NCBI GenBank assembly: GCA_030248195.1 | Contig: JASAND010007624.1 | Coordinates: 1-64,000, forward strand | Direction of reading: 5' to 3' | DNA length: 64,000 bases | Source: Trissonchulus latispiculum | Lineage: Eukaryota > Nematoda > Enoplea > Enoplida > Ironidae | In this document: positions 10,296 through 21,647 of the stretch, one piece after another | How positions within the stretch are numbered: the first letter of the stretch is position 1 | Layout: every line of letters begins with the position of its first letter | Made by a program: the position numbers and the translations under genes | The notes under the pieces: model-generated | The model's input: the letters and a program-made list of their open reading frames with translations, nothing else | Told to the model about the DNA's origin: nothing | The model's database searches: none

Positions 10296-11640
10296 TTAAC
10301 GTACTGGTTTCTGTTCGGGTATTTTTGACTGATACGACTTTAATCCTTTACGTAAATAGCTAAACCTAGCGAAATAACCAATTTCCGTGTTCTTTACCAT
10401 TCTGGGAAGGTGATAATGTTTTGGTTTTTGCTTTAAGCTTGCAGCAGGTAGACCAGACACCAGATTGGTTGTTATGGCTGGAGAGTGGACACAAAATGAA
10501 CATTCTTGCTTTTACAACCTTTGAGCTATCTCCAGTGGCTAAGGTGGTGATTCCTTTTGGGCACATACTGTTATTTGGCGGCGTAAATCAAGATGAAATT
10601 TGATGAAACTTTCCGAAATAAGTTCTTTTAGCGTTCTAACACCCTCCGCGCAATCCCAATTCAAAAATTCGAGATTTCCGGTCAGAGTGGTTTTTCCCAA
10701 TTTCTGAACGTTTGGCATTTGCTATACAGTTATGACTATGCTCATTCGAAAGATCTCATTGAGCTTCACATTTTGCTTTTTAAAGCAAGTTTCTAGCTTT
10801 TCTCTACCGTGAGATATAGACGTTTTTCTTGTTTTGGCGTCGAAAACTTGTCATTTTTGCAGAAATCAAATAATCCAACATTTCTTGAAATACGCAAGCC
10901 GTAAAATCAAATTAAGGGCGTCGATTTGAAGGTCTCACAGGGACAAATTATCCGACGCATGATCGTCTTCCAACTGCCATCCTGTAGGCTGCTATCATAA
11001 AAAATGTAGTTTTTGCAAAAACACGACCAATTTTCTTCCAAAGATTGTGGAGCATTCACCATGCAATCAGGAGGGCTGCTACTGAACAAATGTGTTCAGC
11101 ACAAATATACCCAGGGACGATTTTTTAGTTGCCCCGATTGCTGCTTTCTAGCTAAAGTAATCGCTTGACAAATTTGGAAAAAGTAGGCAAAATCCAGGTT
11201 ACGCTCACATTTCAGCTAATTTCCCTATAACGAAGAGCGATTTCACAATAAATAAAAAATCGTCCCCAGCTATTTGATGGAGGTATCGAATGATATAACC
11301 GATGTCTCGCGAAAAAAATTACTTGAGTCTGCAAAAATTCTGGAAAATTATACTTCTTCTAAAATGTGTTAAGGATATTTTAGAAAAGCAACATTAGTTT
11401 CGTGGCATGCATTAAAAAGAGAAAATGTTAAGCTACATTTTGATCTAAAAATGGCTTTTTAACTCCAAGTAATGAATGAGTAATAATGGTGTAAACTTTA
11501 TGAGACCAAAGGGAATCACCACCTTAAGTCAGCATAAGCAAAAACCATTTTGCGGGTCAAAAAAGGCCATTTTCGAGGGAAACAGGTTTTTCAAAATGAC
11601 TGCCAAACCTTACGAAACAATTTTGGTCCATCTGTGGAGC
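10296..11640. mobile_element. TTAA element, GGTGCTGGT subfamily, copy 2, interrupted
   Basis: It starts at TTAA 10296 with CGTACTGGTTTCTGTTCGGG. It follows copy 1 (7854) closely through CTTTGAGCTATCTCCAGTGG. Homology breaks at 10539, where another element begins, and resumes at 11524 with TTAAGTCAGCATAAGC, continuing to about 11640. The right end is lost where a third element abuts. Confidence 0.75.
10539..11527. mobile_element. TTAA element, GGTGGTGATTCC subfamily, copy 1
   Basis: The ends are GGTGGTGATTCC and its complement. CTAA (10539-10542) and TTAA (11524-11527) flank it. The uninterrupted relative near 8122 reads CTCCAGTGGTTAAGTCAGTATAAGC. That single TTAA is the target duplicated here, so transposition with TTAA duplication can be read directly. 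The copy at 42556-43543 is in the opposite orientation. Confidence 0.87.
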
Positions 11641-12145
11641 AAATTTTGGTTCAAATTTTTCCAGCGATTGTGGAGCATTTACTATGTATGCTAGAGGGTT
11701 GCCACTGACTGGACGTGTTTTACACAAAAATACCCAGGGACGCTTTTTTAGTTGCCCCGATTGCTGCTTTTCAGCTAAAGTGGTCGCTTGCCAAAGTTGG
11801 GAAAAGTGGGCAAAATCCAGGTTGCGCCTACATTTTAATTAATTTCTTCACAACGAAGAGCGGTTTCATAATAATTTAAAAAGGGTCCCGAGCTATTTGA
11901 TAGTGGAATCGAATGATGTGGCCGACGCCTCACGAAAAAATTTACTTTAGCCTGCAAAAAATCTGGAAAATTAAATCATTTCGAAAATGTAGGAAAATAA
12001 TTTGAGAACTAAAGTTAGTTTCGTTGTATTCATTAGAAAGAAAAATGTTAAGCTCCATTTCGATATAAAAATGGCTTCTTAACTCCAAGGAATGAATGAG
12101 TAATAAGGGTTCAAATTAGATGTCTCGAAAAGGAATCACCACCTC
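11640..12145. mobile_element. Truncated GGTGGTGATTCC-subfamily copy
   Basis: This repeats the right half of the element at 10539-11527 in the same order (GATTGTGGAGCATT, TACCCAGGGACG, TTGCCCCGATTGCTGCTTT, AACTCCAAGGAATGAATGAG). It ends with GGAATCACCACC near 12143. The left half is missing. Confidence 0.7.
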
Positions 12146-12410
12146 CTGTGTCCATTTGTCAACCAATCCGTTTCAAATTTTTAGCAGTGGTAGCTGGTGT
12201 CAAATACTCGCGATTTGTAGAATATGAAGGATCCAGTGCTTGGCTTGCGACCTACACAACAGGGATAATTTTAAATTTTCAAAACAGTGTCATTCATTAA
12301 CGGCTAAATGAAATTAGCTCAAATTTTGCACAAGTGTACAAATAAACCTAATGCAGGGACAATTTTTTCAGTTTCTCGATTTATGCAATTTTGAGAAAGT
12401 TATTACGGTG
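12146..12410. mobile_element. Fragment of the GGGGGCGCTT TTAA subfamily
   Basis: It matches about 31410-31660 (CAACCAATC, GCTTGGCTTGC, ATTAACGGCTAAAT, CTCAAATTTTGCAC). It has no terminal repeat on either side, so it is a fragment or a target remnant. Confidence 0.6.
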
Positions 12411-12753
12411 GGTGATGCGTCACCAGAACATCTGGCGACGGTTATGAAGCTGACAGTCGAAAGGGTTTTAATAAGGAACTGGCCCAATGGATACTGTGTG
12501 TGATCAAGTATCTACAGGATTCATATCCCACCATTATACCACGGATGATTATACGACGGATGATCAGCTCATTCTACAGATACTCTACTTCCTGTTTCAT
12601 CATGTCGAGCTGTGTCCAAATTTCAGCACACCTCGACCTGGCGAGATGCGGCACGAATTTTGAAACTGGCCGTTTTTCGATCCTCCACCTTGTCGATGCC
12701 ACCGCAGCCAGCTGATGTGGAGAGGAAACCCTGTCCTGATCTCAGTGATCCGC
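12411..12753. other. Unassigned sequence next to the SGNH-like element
   Basis: Moderately GC-rich and probably part of the retroelement that carries the SGNH-like ORF on the minus strand. I recognise no domain. GGATGATTATACGACGG and similar text is slightly repetitive. Confidence 0.4.
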
Positions 12754-13090
12754 TCACCAGAAAAGAGCTGCCAGGTGAGTAAACAGTTTGTTCGTTAGTT
12801 CTAAATGGAGTCTTCCACCCCGGACAGAACCCTGTTCAGACGGCAGTCGGGACTGGTCCACGGCGCCCGTATGCTGAAGCCGCTCATCCAGGAAAAGCTC
12901 GGGTGGGAACTCGACGAAATGGTACCCGGCTTTACGACAAACGGCCCTCAGGTCTTCATGCAGCCGACCAGTTCGATCGTCAGGCACATTCTTCCATTTA
13001 CACTGGGGCAGCCATTTACAGTGGAATGGGCATTTACATTTACCCATTCCTCCCCGGCTACGCGGATAATATATATACAATATAATAATG
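12754..13090 (-). pseudogene. Duplicated C-terminal fragment of the SGNH-hydrolase-like protein
   Basis: About 230 bp (12804-13040) repeat the segment at 13311-13535 on the same strand, offset by about 507 bp. The minus-strand frame again encodes CKWKNVPDDRTGRLHED, then AVCRKAG.HFVEFPPELFLDER. This is a partial tandem duplication of the C-terminal part of the neighbouring ORF. The block V histidine motif is broken here. Confidence 0.65.
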
Positions 13091-13146
13091 AAAGCAGTGT
13101 TAATGACTGACTACTTACAGCCCTAAATCCCGTTGAAGGAGGATAG

Positions 13147-14827
13147 TTACACCATTTCTGACCATGGCACAGTAGGCAGCACACGGCACCGGCAGGAGAC
13201 CGGTTTTGTCTTCCACATAGGTCTCAGGACCGACCGTCCACTGACAGGACGATAGTCCCGTATCCGTGCAGCCAATAGGTTCATGAAAAACGTGGTTCCG
13301 TATGGATCTAAATGGAGTCTTCCACCGCCGTACAGAACCCTGTTCAGACGACAGTCGGGACTGGTCCACGGCGCCGTATGGTGAAACCGCTCATCCAGGA
13401 AAAGCTCGGGTGGGAACTCGACGAAATGGAACCCGGCTTTACGACAAACGGCCCTCAGGTCTATATCCTCATGCAGCCGACCAGTTCGATCGTCAGGCAC
13501 ATCCTTCCATTTACACTGGAGCAGCGTTGGGATGACATAGACCTTTTCGGCCACGGCTCCGAGTGCACAAACCAAGGCCTGGAACTGCGCAGGCCAAGCA
13601 TCCTCATGTAAACAGACCTGGAGCGTGGTCAGGTTGACCATGATAAAATCATAGTCTACCAAGTTAATCTGATTGGTCGCCAGCATCTTTGCCAGGATTT
13701 CGAATTTTGATCCAGGCAACAGAACGACAAAACTACATTCCACGGTGTGAAGATGTTTCAGGATGGAGTTGGATAGAATCAGTCCCGTTCGCCGAGGGTG
13801 CTCCACAATCGCGCCGCTATAGAGAGCAGACAGTCGGTACGGAGTCTTGACACTTTGCCCAGATTTCACAATACTAAGAAATCGGTCCAACACCACGCCA
13901 TAATGGTTGCTGGCACAGAACGCCGCCAGAGGGTCTGGAATGACACCATTTTTCGTGCCAGCCTGCCAAGAGCGAATTCCACCAGAGCACACAAGGTAGG
14001 TAGCACCAACGCCCGATCGAGAAGGAATTGGCAGAGCTCCGCAGGGTTTCGACCTCTAAAGTCAACAAATGGTCCACTTGAAGCCCCAGTCCAAGCTGTT
14101 TCACATGAATAAACGTGAACAGTTGCCAAATGCACCAAAAGCGGTGCTCGCCACGGTCGCCGCCGAGGGCAATGGCAATGTCATGGTGGGAAAATGGGCC
14201 CAGATGGCAGTCGTCATCTGAAACGTGAAAGACATGAAGCCGGGCATAGGTCATGGCAGGGCGGGGATTTGACAGATTTTCACCGGGATAGGGACCGCGA
14301 GCACGAGACGAGCACCCATCTGATCCGCGCCGGAAGGCAGTTTGATCTCGGTGCGAAGACGACAAGTGGCCACTGCCATCAGAGTCTCGCCTTGACGAAC
14401 GTGATGGGCCCCAATGCGGTCGCCGAGTCCAGCCTGGATAAGTGCTGTCAGATCCGCGCCGGAATAAGGGGGCAACTGGATCTCGTCGTGAAGACGATGA
14501 GTGGGTAGCACTGACACCGGGGCCTCGCATTGAAGAATCAGATGGACCGTGACCCTGTCGCCAAGCCCAACCTGGAGATGGAGCAGTACTGTCAGATCCG
14601 CGCGGGATTAAGGACACTGGATGTCGGTGTGAAGACGACGCCTGGGCATTGGCGTTAGACGCTTGCCTGGAATTGGAAGAACCCGCATCCTGCAGCAACA
14701 AGGACGTGTCCCCTGAAACTGTAGTCCGATTTCCGACGCTGGTTGACAGATGACCCAGTCCCTGGGTGATCCTGCTCCTGCAGTTTCCTGATTGCGGGAA
14801 TGGGACGGCAGCATGATCACGGATCAC
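13147..14827 (-). pseudogene. SGNH/GDSL-hydrolase-like protein of a retroelement, frame-broken
   Basis: Two overlapping minus-strand frames form one protein with a shift near 13970-13992. The N-terminal part (from 14827) is low-complexity, with repeated SSS.RD and RRGSD motifs. It is followed by a compact region with FHVSDDDCHLGPFS and IALGGDRGEHRFWCIWQL. The C-terminal part resembles an SGNH hydrolase: a block I-like LSNSILKHL (GDS changed to SNS), a block III-like DFIMVNLTTLQ, and a block V-like GGRLHLDPYGTTFF (His kept, expected Asp replaced by Gly). Esterase domains of this fold occur in ORF1 of some CR1-type retrotransposons. Catalysis looks lost, and a second partial copy lies at 23277-24016 in inverted orientation. 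Confidence 0.6.
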
Positions 14828-14974
14828 CTAAAACAGCAAAATAGACAAGTTATACAATCTACACGGTATATTACAATATATACATATACATATATATTAT
14901 ATAAATTATATACGATTTGAAACTAGCAAGAAACAACAAAGCAAACAAAGGAGGCAAGACCGCCACGGGCTTTC

Positions 14975-15590
14975 GGTGGGTGCACAAAATCTGTCCAATT
15001 CCACCTCAATGAAATTGTTGGGAGTTAAATTCCCAAATAATCTGTCGTAGAACAATCATATACTCAGCAAAGCCAGTACGGCAACCAAACTGGTTGGCAT
15101 GCTCAGGCGTTCAGCCGACAAACTCGCAGAAAGCCCGCTATCCACGTATATATATGCTGCCCTTATCAGGTCTATGATGGAATATAATTTGCCGTTGTTC
15201 CTGAATGCGAATATTTTTCGGGCCCTTGAATCTGTCCAGAAATCGGCGAATTTATTGTTCCCCACCTATAAGCTGGACAGTCTCAAACACCGCACAATGG
15301 GTCGGGGCTCTGACCATTTACTGGCAACTGATTCATGGGGAAGGACCCCGTGTTCTTTCGGCTCTAATACCTGCGGCGTATGACGGAAGAACGCGGCCCA
15401 TCCGCAATAATTTGGCGCGGTCCGTTCCACGATCCCGCACTAGACACCATCAACGGAGTTGCATTCTTGCTGTCACCCGGATGTGGAATGTGCTACCGGA
15501 TGAGGTGGTTAACAATCATCTATAGCCTTCAGAAGAGCCGTCCACCGCCACTTCCTAAATCAGCCGCTGTGGGCTGCCTATCAATAAATG
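14975..15590 (+). pseudogene. 3' tail of a non-LTR retrotransposon reverse transcriptase
   Basis: The frame around 15017 reads KLLGVKFPNNLS, then a TAG in place of the usual Trp, then NNHI and SKASTATKLVGMLRRSADKL. It continues YIYAALIRSMMEYNLPLFLNA. After a frameshift near 15290 it continues VGALTIYWQLIHGEGP, then VPRSRTRHHQRSCILAVTRM and WNVLPDEVV. These are the familiar thumb and C-terminal motifs of CR1/jockey-group reverse transcriptases (LLGV..LSW..H; SRT..S......WN.LP..VV). It is 5'-truncated with one stop and one frameshift, so inactive. Confidence 0.75.
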
Positions 15591-15639
15591 GTAATTATGT
15601 ATATATTTAAATCCATTGCATATATATATGTAATATATT

Positions 15640-16026
15640 CTGGCATTTTTTAGTGGGGGGGGGGGGTGGGGGCCCCTCCACTTTTCGGTTCCCCTTCCAC
15701 TTTTCGAACCCCCTCCCCCACTTTCGCCCCTCCCCCACTTTTCGGCAAGCCCCCACCCACTTTTTGGGGTCGCCCAAAAGTGTCAAAAATTAGGTTTTTG
15801 AGGTCAAATTTTCAAACATTTTCTCAACTTTTAGCTAATTTATGGACTTATAAGCTCATTTTAAGCTTAAAAACAGCAATTGTTTGCGTTTTTTGCTTAC
15901 AAATACTAATTTTTCGCTAAAAATTTCGGTATATTTTAGCTTTGGCTCGGCCCCCCCACTTCCCTCTCCCTAGGGGGGGGGGGGGGGCGCGAAGCCCCCC
16001 CCTTTCAAAACCCTAAAAAATGCCAG
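15640..16026. mobile_element. CTGG-family short element, copy 2
   Basis: The TIRs are CTGGCATTTTTTAG and its near complement CTAAAAAATGCCAG. The 5-bp duplication ATATT is at 15635-15639 and 16027-16031. The interior has G/C runs and CCCCCACTTTT-type repeats near the ends. Confidence 0.82.
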
Positions 16027-16031
16027 ATATT

Positions 16032-16891
16032 GTTGAATGTTGAATTCCGACTTGTTGGATTTCAGGTTTTTCCAAAGTGGTGCCAGGGGAGATAAAATGG
16101 CCAAAAAAGGCGAACAAGCTTCTATAATCCAAATACTTTAGAAATGTTTTGAAATGGTTTTGGCAGTTTAGAGCCAGCCAATTCAGGCTTAGAATAGACT
16201 TATTCAATTAGAATAATTACTGAGACTCAGAATAGAATTACTGAGACTTAGTCAAGCGGACTGAGATTTAGTCAAGCGGTAAAAACACACTTTTCGGATT
16301 TTTGGCTAGAACTTTTTAGTGGTATGAGGTATCGAAATGCTGATCATATAAGCAGCTAGGCCTAGTCATAAGCTTTCGCATGAGCTATGCAGCTACTCTC
16401 TAGGGCTTGTCATTTGTGAGAAAAAGTTTCCCAAACTGGCGGGAAAGTCAAACCACATGGGGGGACCCATATCCGAGAAAAATTCACACCCAAAAATTTT
16501 TGGAAAGTTGGCAATAGTATTGTTTTTAGTTCCGTGCCGTTCCAGCGGGTTGTTTTTAGTATAACTGTTACCACAAAATATTAGTTATTGTAGAAAAATA
16601 GAGTTCATGGTGCATTTGCAAATGTGGTATGTTTAACACATAAGCATAGGCAAATTTTGGAATGTTTTAAAATTGCTAATTTTCGGTAGTTTAAACAGCC
16701 TATCGTGCATAAAACGTGTTTTTCTTGTAGTTAGAACCAAACTACATTCATTATAAAGCAAAATAAGCATTTCTGGCCAAAATTGGAAATTTTGCTTGAA
16801 ATGGCACCATGCCAGTGTCAACTCAATAGGGTCAAATCAATTCCTTGTTATATACGGGTTTGTACTTTTCATGATATCGTTCTGATGACAT
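16032..16891. other. No gene; partial relative of TA-flanked elements
   Basis: GGATTTTTGGCTAGAACTTTT (16298-16318) and the GGGAAAGTCAAACCACATGG region resemble the element at 42232-44007. The rest is unassigned AT-rich DNA. No coding frame is supported. Confidence 0.45.
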
Positions 16892-16920
16892 GAGGGGTAC
16901 ATGGAAAAACAGCGTAAGTC
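16892..16920. repeat. Left TIR of the 4.76-kb transposon
   Basis: This 29-bp repeat matches the complement of 21619-21647 at 27 of 29 positions. The differences are transition-like at one site and C/G at another. Confidence 0.85.
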
Positions 16921-17295
16921 ATGTTTTGCAACTTTCGAGAAAAACGAAAAAACTGTGCTATTTTATCTGCAAAAGTTGGGGAAATTTAGTTTTCATATTA
17001 TAATCAGTACTAAGGGACCGCTTGATAATGACATTAACGACACATTAATATTACCCTTCCGTGATTGGCTACATGACTTACGTTGTTTTTCCGTAAAGCA
17101 TAGCTGACATCCCTACCTACTGCGATGAGGAAAAACAACGTAACTGATTGTAAAATCTGAGAAAATTAACACAAAGTTTGCAAGAAACCATTAAGAACTG
17201 ACCATATTTAATTGTCCGATAGTGTGTATATTATATACAGGCTATATACAGGAACAGTTCGAATTGTCTGATTTCCACGGAAAACTAGGAAGTTC

Positions 17296-19502
17296 CTAGT
17301 TTTCCTCGTCTTCCTCGCCGACATCTGGCTCAGGAAGACGATCGACAGCACGGGCACTGCATGGCAATTGTTCATAAAACTGTCGATAGTTTTCAGGTAC
17401 AATGCCGCTGTCGATCAGTGATAGCAGGTCATTCCATTTCTTTCGAGAAATGGGCAGCGGTTCCCGGTAGGCCGGAATCAAAGCGGACGGTTTCGGGTGA
17501 GATTTTCTGGTTTCCTTATCCGAGGCAAATTTGATTTCCTTAAATCCGACATCCTTGTAGTTTTGCTTGTAGAATATGGAATTGGGGTGGGATTTCTTGT
17601 AGTGAAGCCACTTTGTAGTGATCCAGCTGACTTTTTCCCCTTTCGTATTCATGTTGCGATTTTTCACAATGGATTCGCCCAGTTGACGGAGATCGAATAT
17701 CTGCTGTTGATCAAGGAACTCAACAGCGTAGGGGTGTTTCTTTCTGGCTCCGACAATGATATTGTTCCATTCAGAGGGCAGGCAGACTTTCTGATTTTTC
17801 TTGGCGAACTCAATTGCAGCATGCATCGAGTCCACTTCCATGTAAGTGTGGCCAGATTCCAAGAATTTCTGATCGATGACCTCCAAAGTTGGGCTAGTAC
17901 GGACTTTGTGAAGCAGAGCGGCACTGACATACTTGTTCCGATTTTGACCGAAACAAGTATCGGAGAATAAGGAGATCTTTCTGACTTCAGGTGGTAGGCA
18001 ATCCAAAAACTTCAGCAGGCAACTACCAATTTCATTTAGAACCCCTTTTCCCGGCACATTCATCCCATAAGTAGCAGAAAGCATCATGTGGCACCGCTTG
18101 TTGATAAATGGTAAGGTTATATACGCACAGCTTGCACTTGTAGTACGTCTGGCTAACATCACTGCATGGCGTATACAGAACCGACTGTAGATCAAAGGTG
18201 GCGCTGATGCGCTAAGTTTATCCATTTGCTTTTCAGCTTGAGCATGACTGTGGCGCTCTCGGTGAGGATGGTAAATGTCACGACGATAGGCATCCAAATC
18301 GGGACTGTTAAGCTTCTTCAGTTCGGCCTCTTTGGTACAAATGGAACACTGGTCTTTCTTAGGCTGGAAAAACCCGAGGTTGAAATCGACTTCGAAGATC
18401 TGAAAATACTTCTGCTTGCCGACGATTCTGGTGGCACCATGTTGAGCTGCGTATTCTTTGTACAGATCGTGCATCTTGGATTTGGTGGTGCCTGCAGGGA
18501 GAAACTTTTTCAGCGAATCTTTGCGGGCATAGTGGGATTCCATTGTAGGAAATGAAGAAATATGATCTTTCACAAGTTGGATGTCTTCTTCGGAGAATTT
18601 ATTGGCTGGAGTGCTGTGCCCTCTGCCATCGCGTCCTGTGAAGTTGCCCTGCTCCCCCTTCCCAGCTATAGCTGAGCGTAGCTGGGTATCACTGTTCATG
18701 CCAAGGGTTGTGCAGAATAACTTTTTGCATACTCGGTCCTCCGTGGAATCATCATGCGCAAATGAATACCGAAAGGTCTGTCCTCGCCGAGACATCTCTT
18801 TGCCGGTGGTTCTAGTCTTTACGTCGTTAACCTCCACACGATGCAGCAAAAAGTTTTAGTCTAGCTGGTGTAGTCTTCGCAGTCGTAGTACTGGCGACAA
18901 ATGCCATTTCGTTCTTCTTCCGTGAATTTGGTAGTGCAGCTATAGCGGCACTTGGAGCAGTCGATAGGTAGTGAGTGGGGTCTTAGACTCGATTTCTCGA
19001 CCCTTGTAATCAGTATAGGCTTGTCCTTTCTGACGGGCGGCTTGGGCTTTATTCTTTTTCCATTGGCTAGGATCGGCATGTTTCCTCCGCTTTCGACGCG
19101 GAGGACTTGGCGTAGGCTCCGCCGGTTCACCCGGCGGGCGGGACATCGGCTTCCCGCTGGCTGTTGTCGTCATCCGTACTATTGGAGGAATTGTCAGTTG
19201 GATGATAATCTGAATCACGGTCGGACTCTGCTGGACGCGGGATTTTTGCGCGAGGCTCCGCCAAGTGGGCGGTAGGGGGCTGACCGTACATCCGACGTGA
19301 CGGTGACAGGGCAGTGGCCAGAGCAGTATCAGGACTGGAGTCAGTTTCTGAGTATATACCTCCGGCCGGTATAGGTCGATCAGGAGTGGTCGCACGGGCC
19401 AATGGTTGGGACGGCTCCTCATGAGTTTGCCTGGTGGAAGTGCCCGCTAATACGAGCTGAACGGGAACAGCCCCACTGGAGGACTGTTGGTTCTCCACTT
19501 GC
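17296..19502 (-). pseudogene. DUF7869-like transposon protein, main exon, frame-damaged
   Basis: The exon begins after a TTTTTTTAG acceptor. Segment 1 (to about 19130) is Pro/Ser-rich and acidic. Segment 2 has a basic RRKRRKHADPSQWKKNKAQ stretch followed by AYTDYKGREIESK. Segment 3 has a cysteine cluster, CSKCRYSCTTKFTEEERNG. Segment 4 is open from about 18849 to the stop at 17296. It contains LLHRVEV, SRRGQTFRYSF, VCKKLFCTTLGM, then KKDQCSICTKEAELKK, LFSDTCFGQNRNKYVSAALL and SGHTYMEVDSMHAAIE, ending in an acidic tail. This order matches uncharacterised multicopy invertebrate proteins that I know as DUF7869-like. The segments lie in different frames (shifts near 19140, 18985 and 18870, plus a TAA near 18858), so this copy is probably dead. 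The Asp/Glu-containing motifs suggest, but do not prove, an RNase H-like transposase core. Confidence 0.72.
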
Positions 19503-19770
19503 CTAAAAAAATACACAGCATTCAGTGCATTATTATAGAAGGAAGGTAAGATAACATAGCATGTCCAGAAGTGAACAAGTGAACAAACAAAAGTCCAAAT
19601 CCAGGCACATGAAAAACCGCTTCATACAGTACACTGCTCTTTATAAACTTTGTTTTTCGCGAAGTCAAGTCAAGTTTTTCGTGAAAATTCTTCAAGAGAA
19701 GTTCCCCAAATTTGACGAAAATCGGGGGATTGTTATAATTATGTATTATTATTATTAAGTACGTATTCAC

Positions 19771-19929
19771 CGGAGGGCAGCGTCAAATGCTTCTTGTAGG
19801 CGGCCGGTTTTGGTATCAGTGTAGACGAATGGAAGAATTTCCTTAGACTTCATGTGACGGTAGTCATCCGTCACAAAGAACTTCACCATGACTTTACCAC
19901 TTTTTCGAATAGCACTAACACAGTTGTGT
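19771..19929 (-). CDS. Upstream coding exon of the DUF7869-like gene
   Basis: This 159-bp exon lies between an acceptor (AATTGCAG) and a donor (CTCCG then GTGAAT). It encodes a peptide ending YTDTKTGRLQEAFDAALR. It ends in phase 2, so joining it to the exon at 19502 restores a CGG Arg codon and reads AALRQVENQQ without a break. That phase match supports a real 268-bp intron. I do not recognise the peptide. An earlier exon and the start codon were not located, but minus-strand frame 20495-20707 is a possible source. Confidence 0.6.
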
Positions 19930-20099
19930 CTGCAATTAGTTTACACATGACTGAAATCTGTGGAACAGATCTAACAACAAAATCTATGCTGAGCACACGG
20001 TAACACAACATCTAATCAAGGGTACGCTGGATATGTTTAAACCAGAAGTAATTGCAGTCACAACATGCAGTCTTATTATATATAGCAAGTACTTCAAAT

Positions 20100-20485
20100 C
20101 AGGGGCGGACCCAGGGGGGGAGGCGGCCGCCCCCCCGTCGCGATTCGAAGGTAGAAAAAATTAAGGAGAGAAAAGGGGAAAAAACCAAAAAATTTCGCGC
20201 CTTCGCGCGAATTTTCTGCTTTTTAATCGCATATTTATTGCATTTGTGAAGAAAAAGCTTGAAATTCATCCGATTTTTCGAAAAAATTACCATTTTTGCC
20301 TAAAAATGTCAAGAATTTTAAAAAATTTGTTCAGTTCTTCAGCATAAAAAGAATTAAAGATTCGAAGACCGATTTTATTGCAAAAACAAAAAATTTCTTC
20401 AACTTCTGGGGGGGCTCCGCCCCCAGACCCCCCGCTGGAAAAATTTTACCGACCCCCCCGTCACGAAACCCTGGATCCGCCAGTT
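20100..20485. mobile_element. 386-bp hAT-like MITE nested in the 4.76-kb transposon
   Basis: The ends are CAGGGGCGGACCCAGG and CCCTGGATCCGCCAGTT. The 8-bp duplication CTTCAAAT is at 20092-20099 and 20486-20493. The interior has GCGCCTTCGCGCG and the block GGCTCCGCCCCCAGACCCC shared by other elements here. It inserted after the host transposon. Confidence 0.85.
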
Positions 20486-21618
20486 CTTCAAATACTAAAA
20501 CCATATCCATAACGTTCGGAAAACTTGTTGATTTTCAGCACTACCATACTGCAATGCAACCATCAATTTCTCTAACAGGTCCACTTTGCGTGTTAATGTT
20601 CTGTCAGAATCATATGAACGAAAACACGAAAGGGCAAAGAAGGAATGAAACCCATTACGGGCTATCTGTGAGGCGTCAATATGAGCCCGAGAAAGCGAGC
20701 TGCTCATATTAAACTTTGAAATCTTGTCCTTTACATAATTAAATGCTGGCTCATATTATACATTTTAGATCTTGTCTTTTCTCGAATTGAATGCTGTCCT
20801 TCTGGCTCATATTGGGGCGGAGCATCCGAGGCATCGATTACTAAAGCAGGCCACGGAGAGAATCCTCCCATTTTTGCCAGAACCACTTGTCCAATATTAA
20901 CTGGCATTATAAATATTATAGCTTAAATTAATCCTAAAATAGTCACAGTAAGACATATACATTGTAGAATTCTTGGGTGGTTGAAAAGAGGACGTTTGTT
21001 GGTAGGGAAGTTTTTTATTTTGGCCAGACTGTCGGGGCAAGACCGGGAAAAGTAGTGGTTGGAAGGGGGGATATTATTGCCAAGGGGGTGTTGTGGTGTG
21101 GTGGATAGGCGCATAGATGAATTGACCAGTTCGGGGTGAACTCTCCCAGACCAGGAAAGAAAATACCCGCAAAGTTGAAATTTGTATAAAAAATTTATTT
21201 CCTGCACTAAATAAAGTTTGGGACCTGAAAAAGTCGAATAGTTGCCTCTCGGTGCAAGGCAAACCTAAAAAATTGAAAACATTTAAGTTTAACTTTTGTA
21301 TAATGTCCGAATTCTATGCATACGATGTTAAATCAAGCGCGTAACTCAACACATCTACGTTTATGCAAATTAGAAGGGAAAAACAACGTATATGATAGTT
21401 ACGTGGTTTTGGTATGAAATAAGGTATATGCATAAACAACGTATCTGAAGTTACGCTGTTGTTCCTTAAATCCGTTTTCGGTTGTTTAAGATACGTGATT
21501 TTGTTATTAAGCTATTGTGGCCTTACGAAGGGGTTTTACAGTTACGTTGTTTATCCATAACGTGCCGAATGTTATGTAGATTATCGTGGTGGTCGTAACT
21601 CAATTTGGCCAAAAAGTC

Positions 21619-21647
21619 GAGTTACGCTGTTTTTCCATATACCCCTC
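21619..21647. repeat. Right TIR of the 4.76-kb transposon
   Basis: The inverted partner of 16892-16920. Further GTTACG..GTTTATCC-like motifs lie just inside it. Confidence 0.85.

Larger units (their letters stand above)
16892..21647. mobile_element. 4.76-kb TIR DNA transposon carrying a DUF7869-like gene
   Basis: The left end begins GAGGGGTACATGGAAAAACA and the inverted right end begins GAGGGGTATATGGAAAAACA. The TIR is 29 bp with two mismatches. Subterminal copies of GTTACG(T/C)TGTTTTTCC, in both orientations, lie at about 17074-17093 and 17130-17145 on the left and at about 21380-21625 on the right. The only substantial coding content is the spliced minus-strand gene at 17296-19929. I see no clear target-site duplication (left flank GATGACAT, right flank TTGTTAGA). 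A hAT-like MITE is nested at 20100-20485. Confidence 0.82.
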
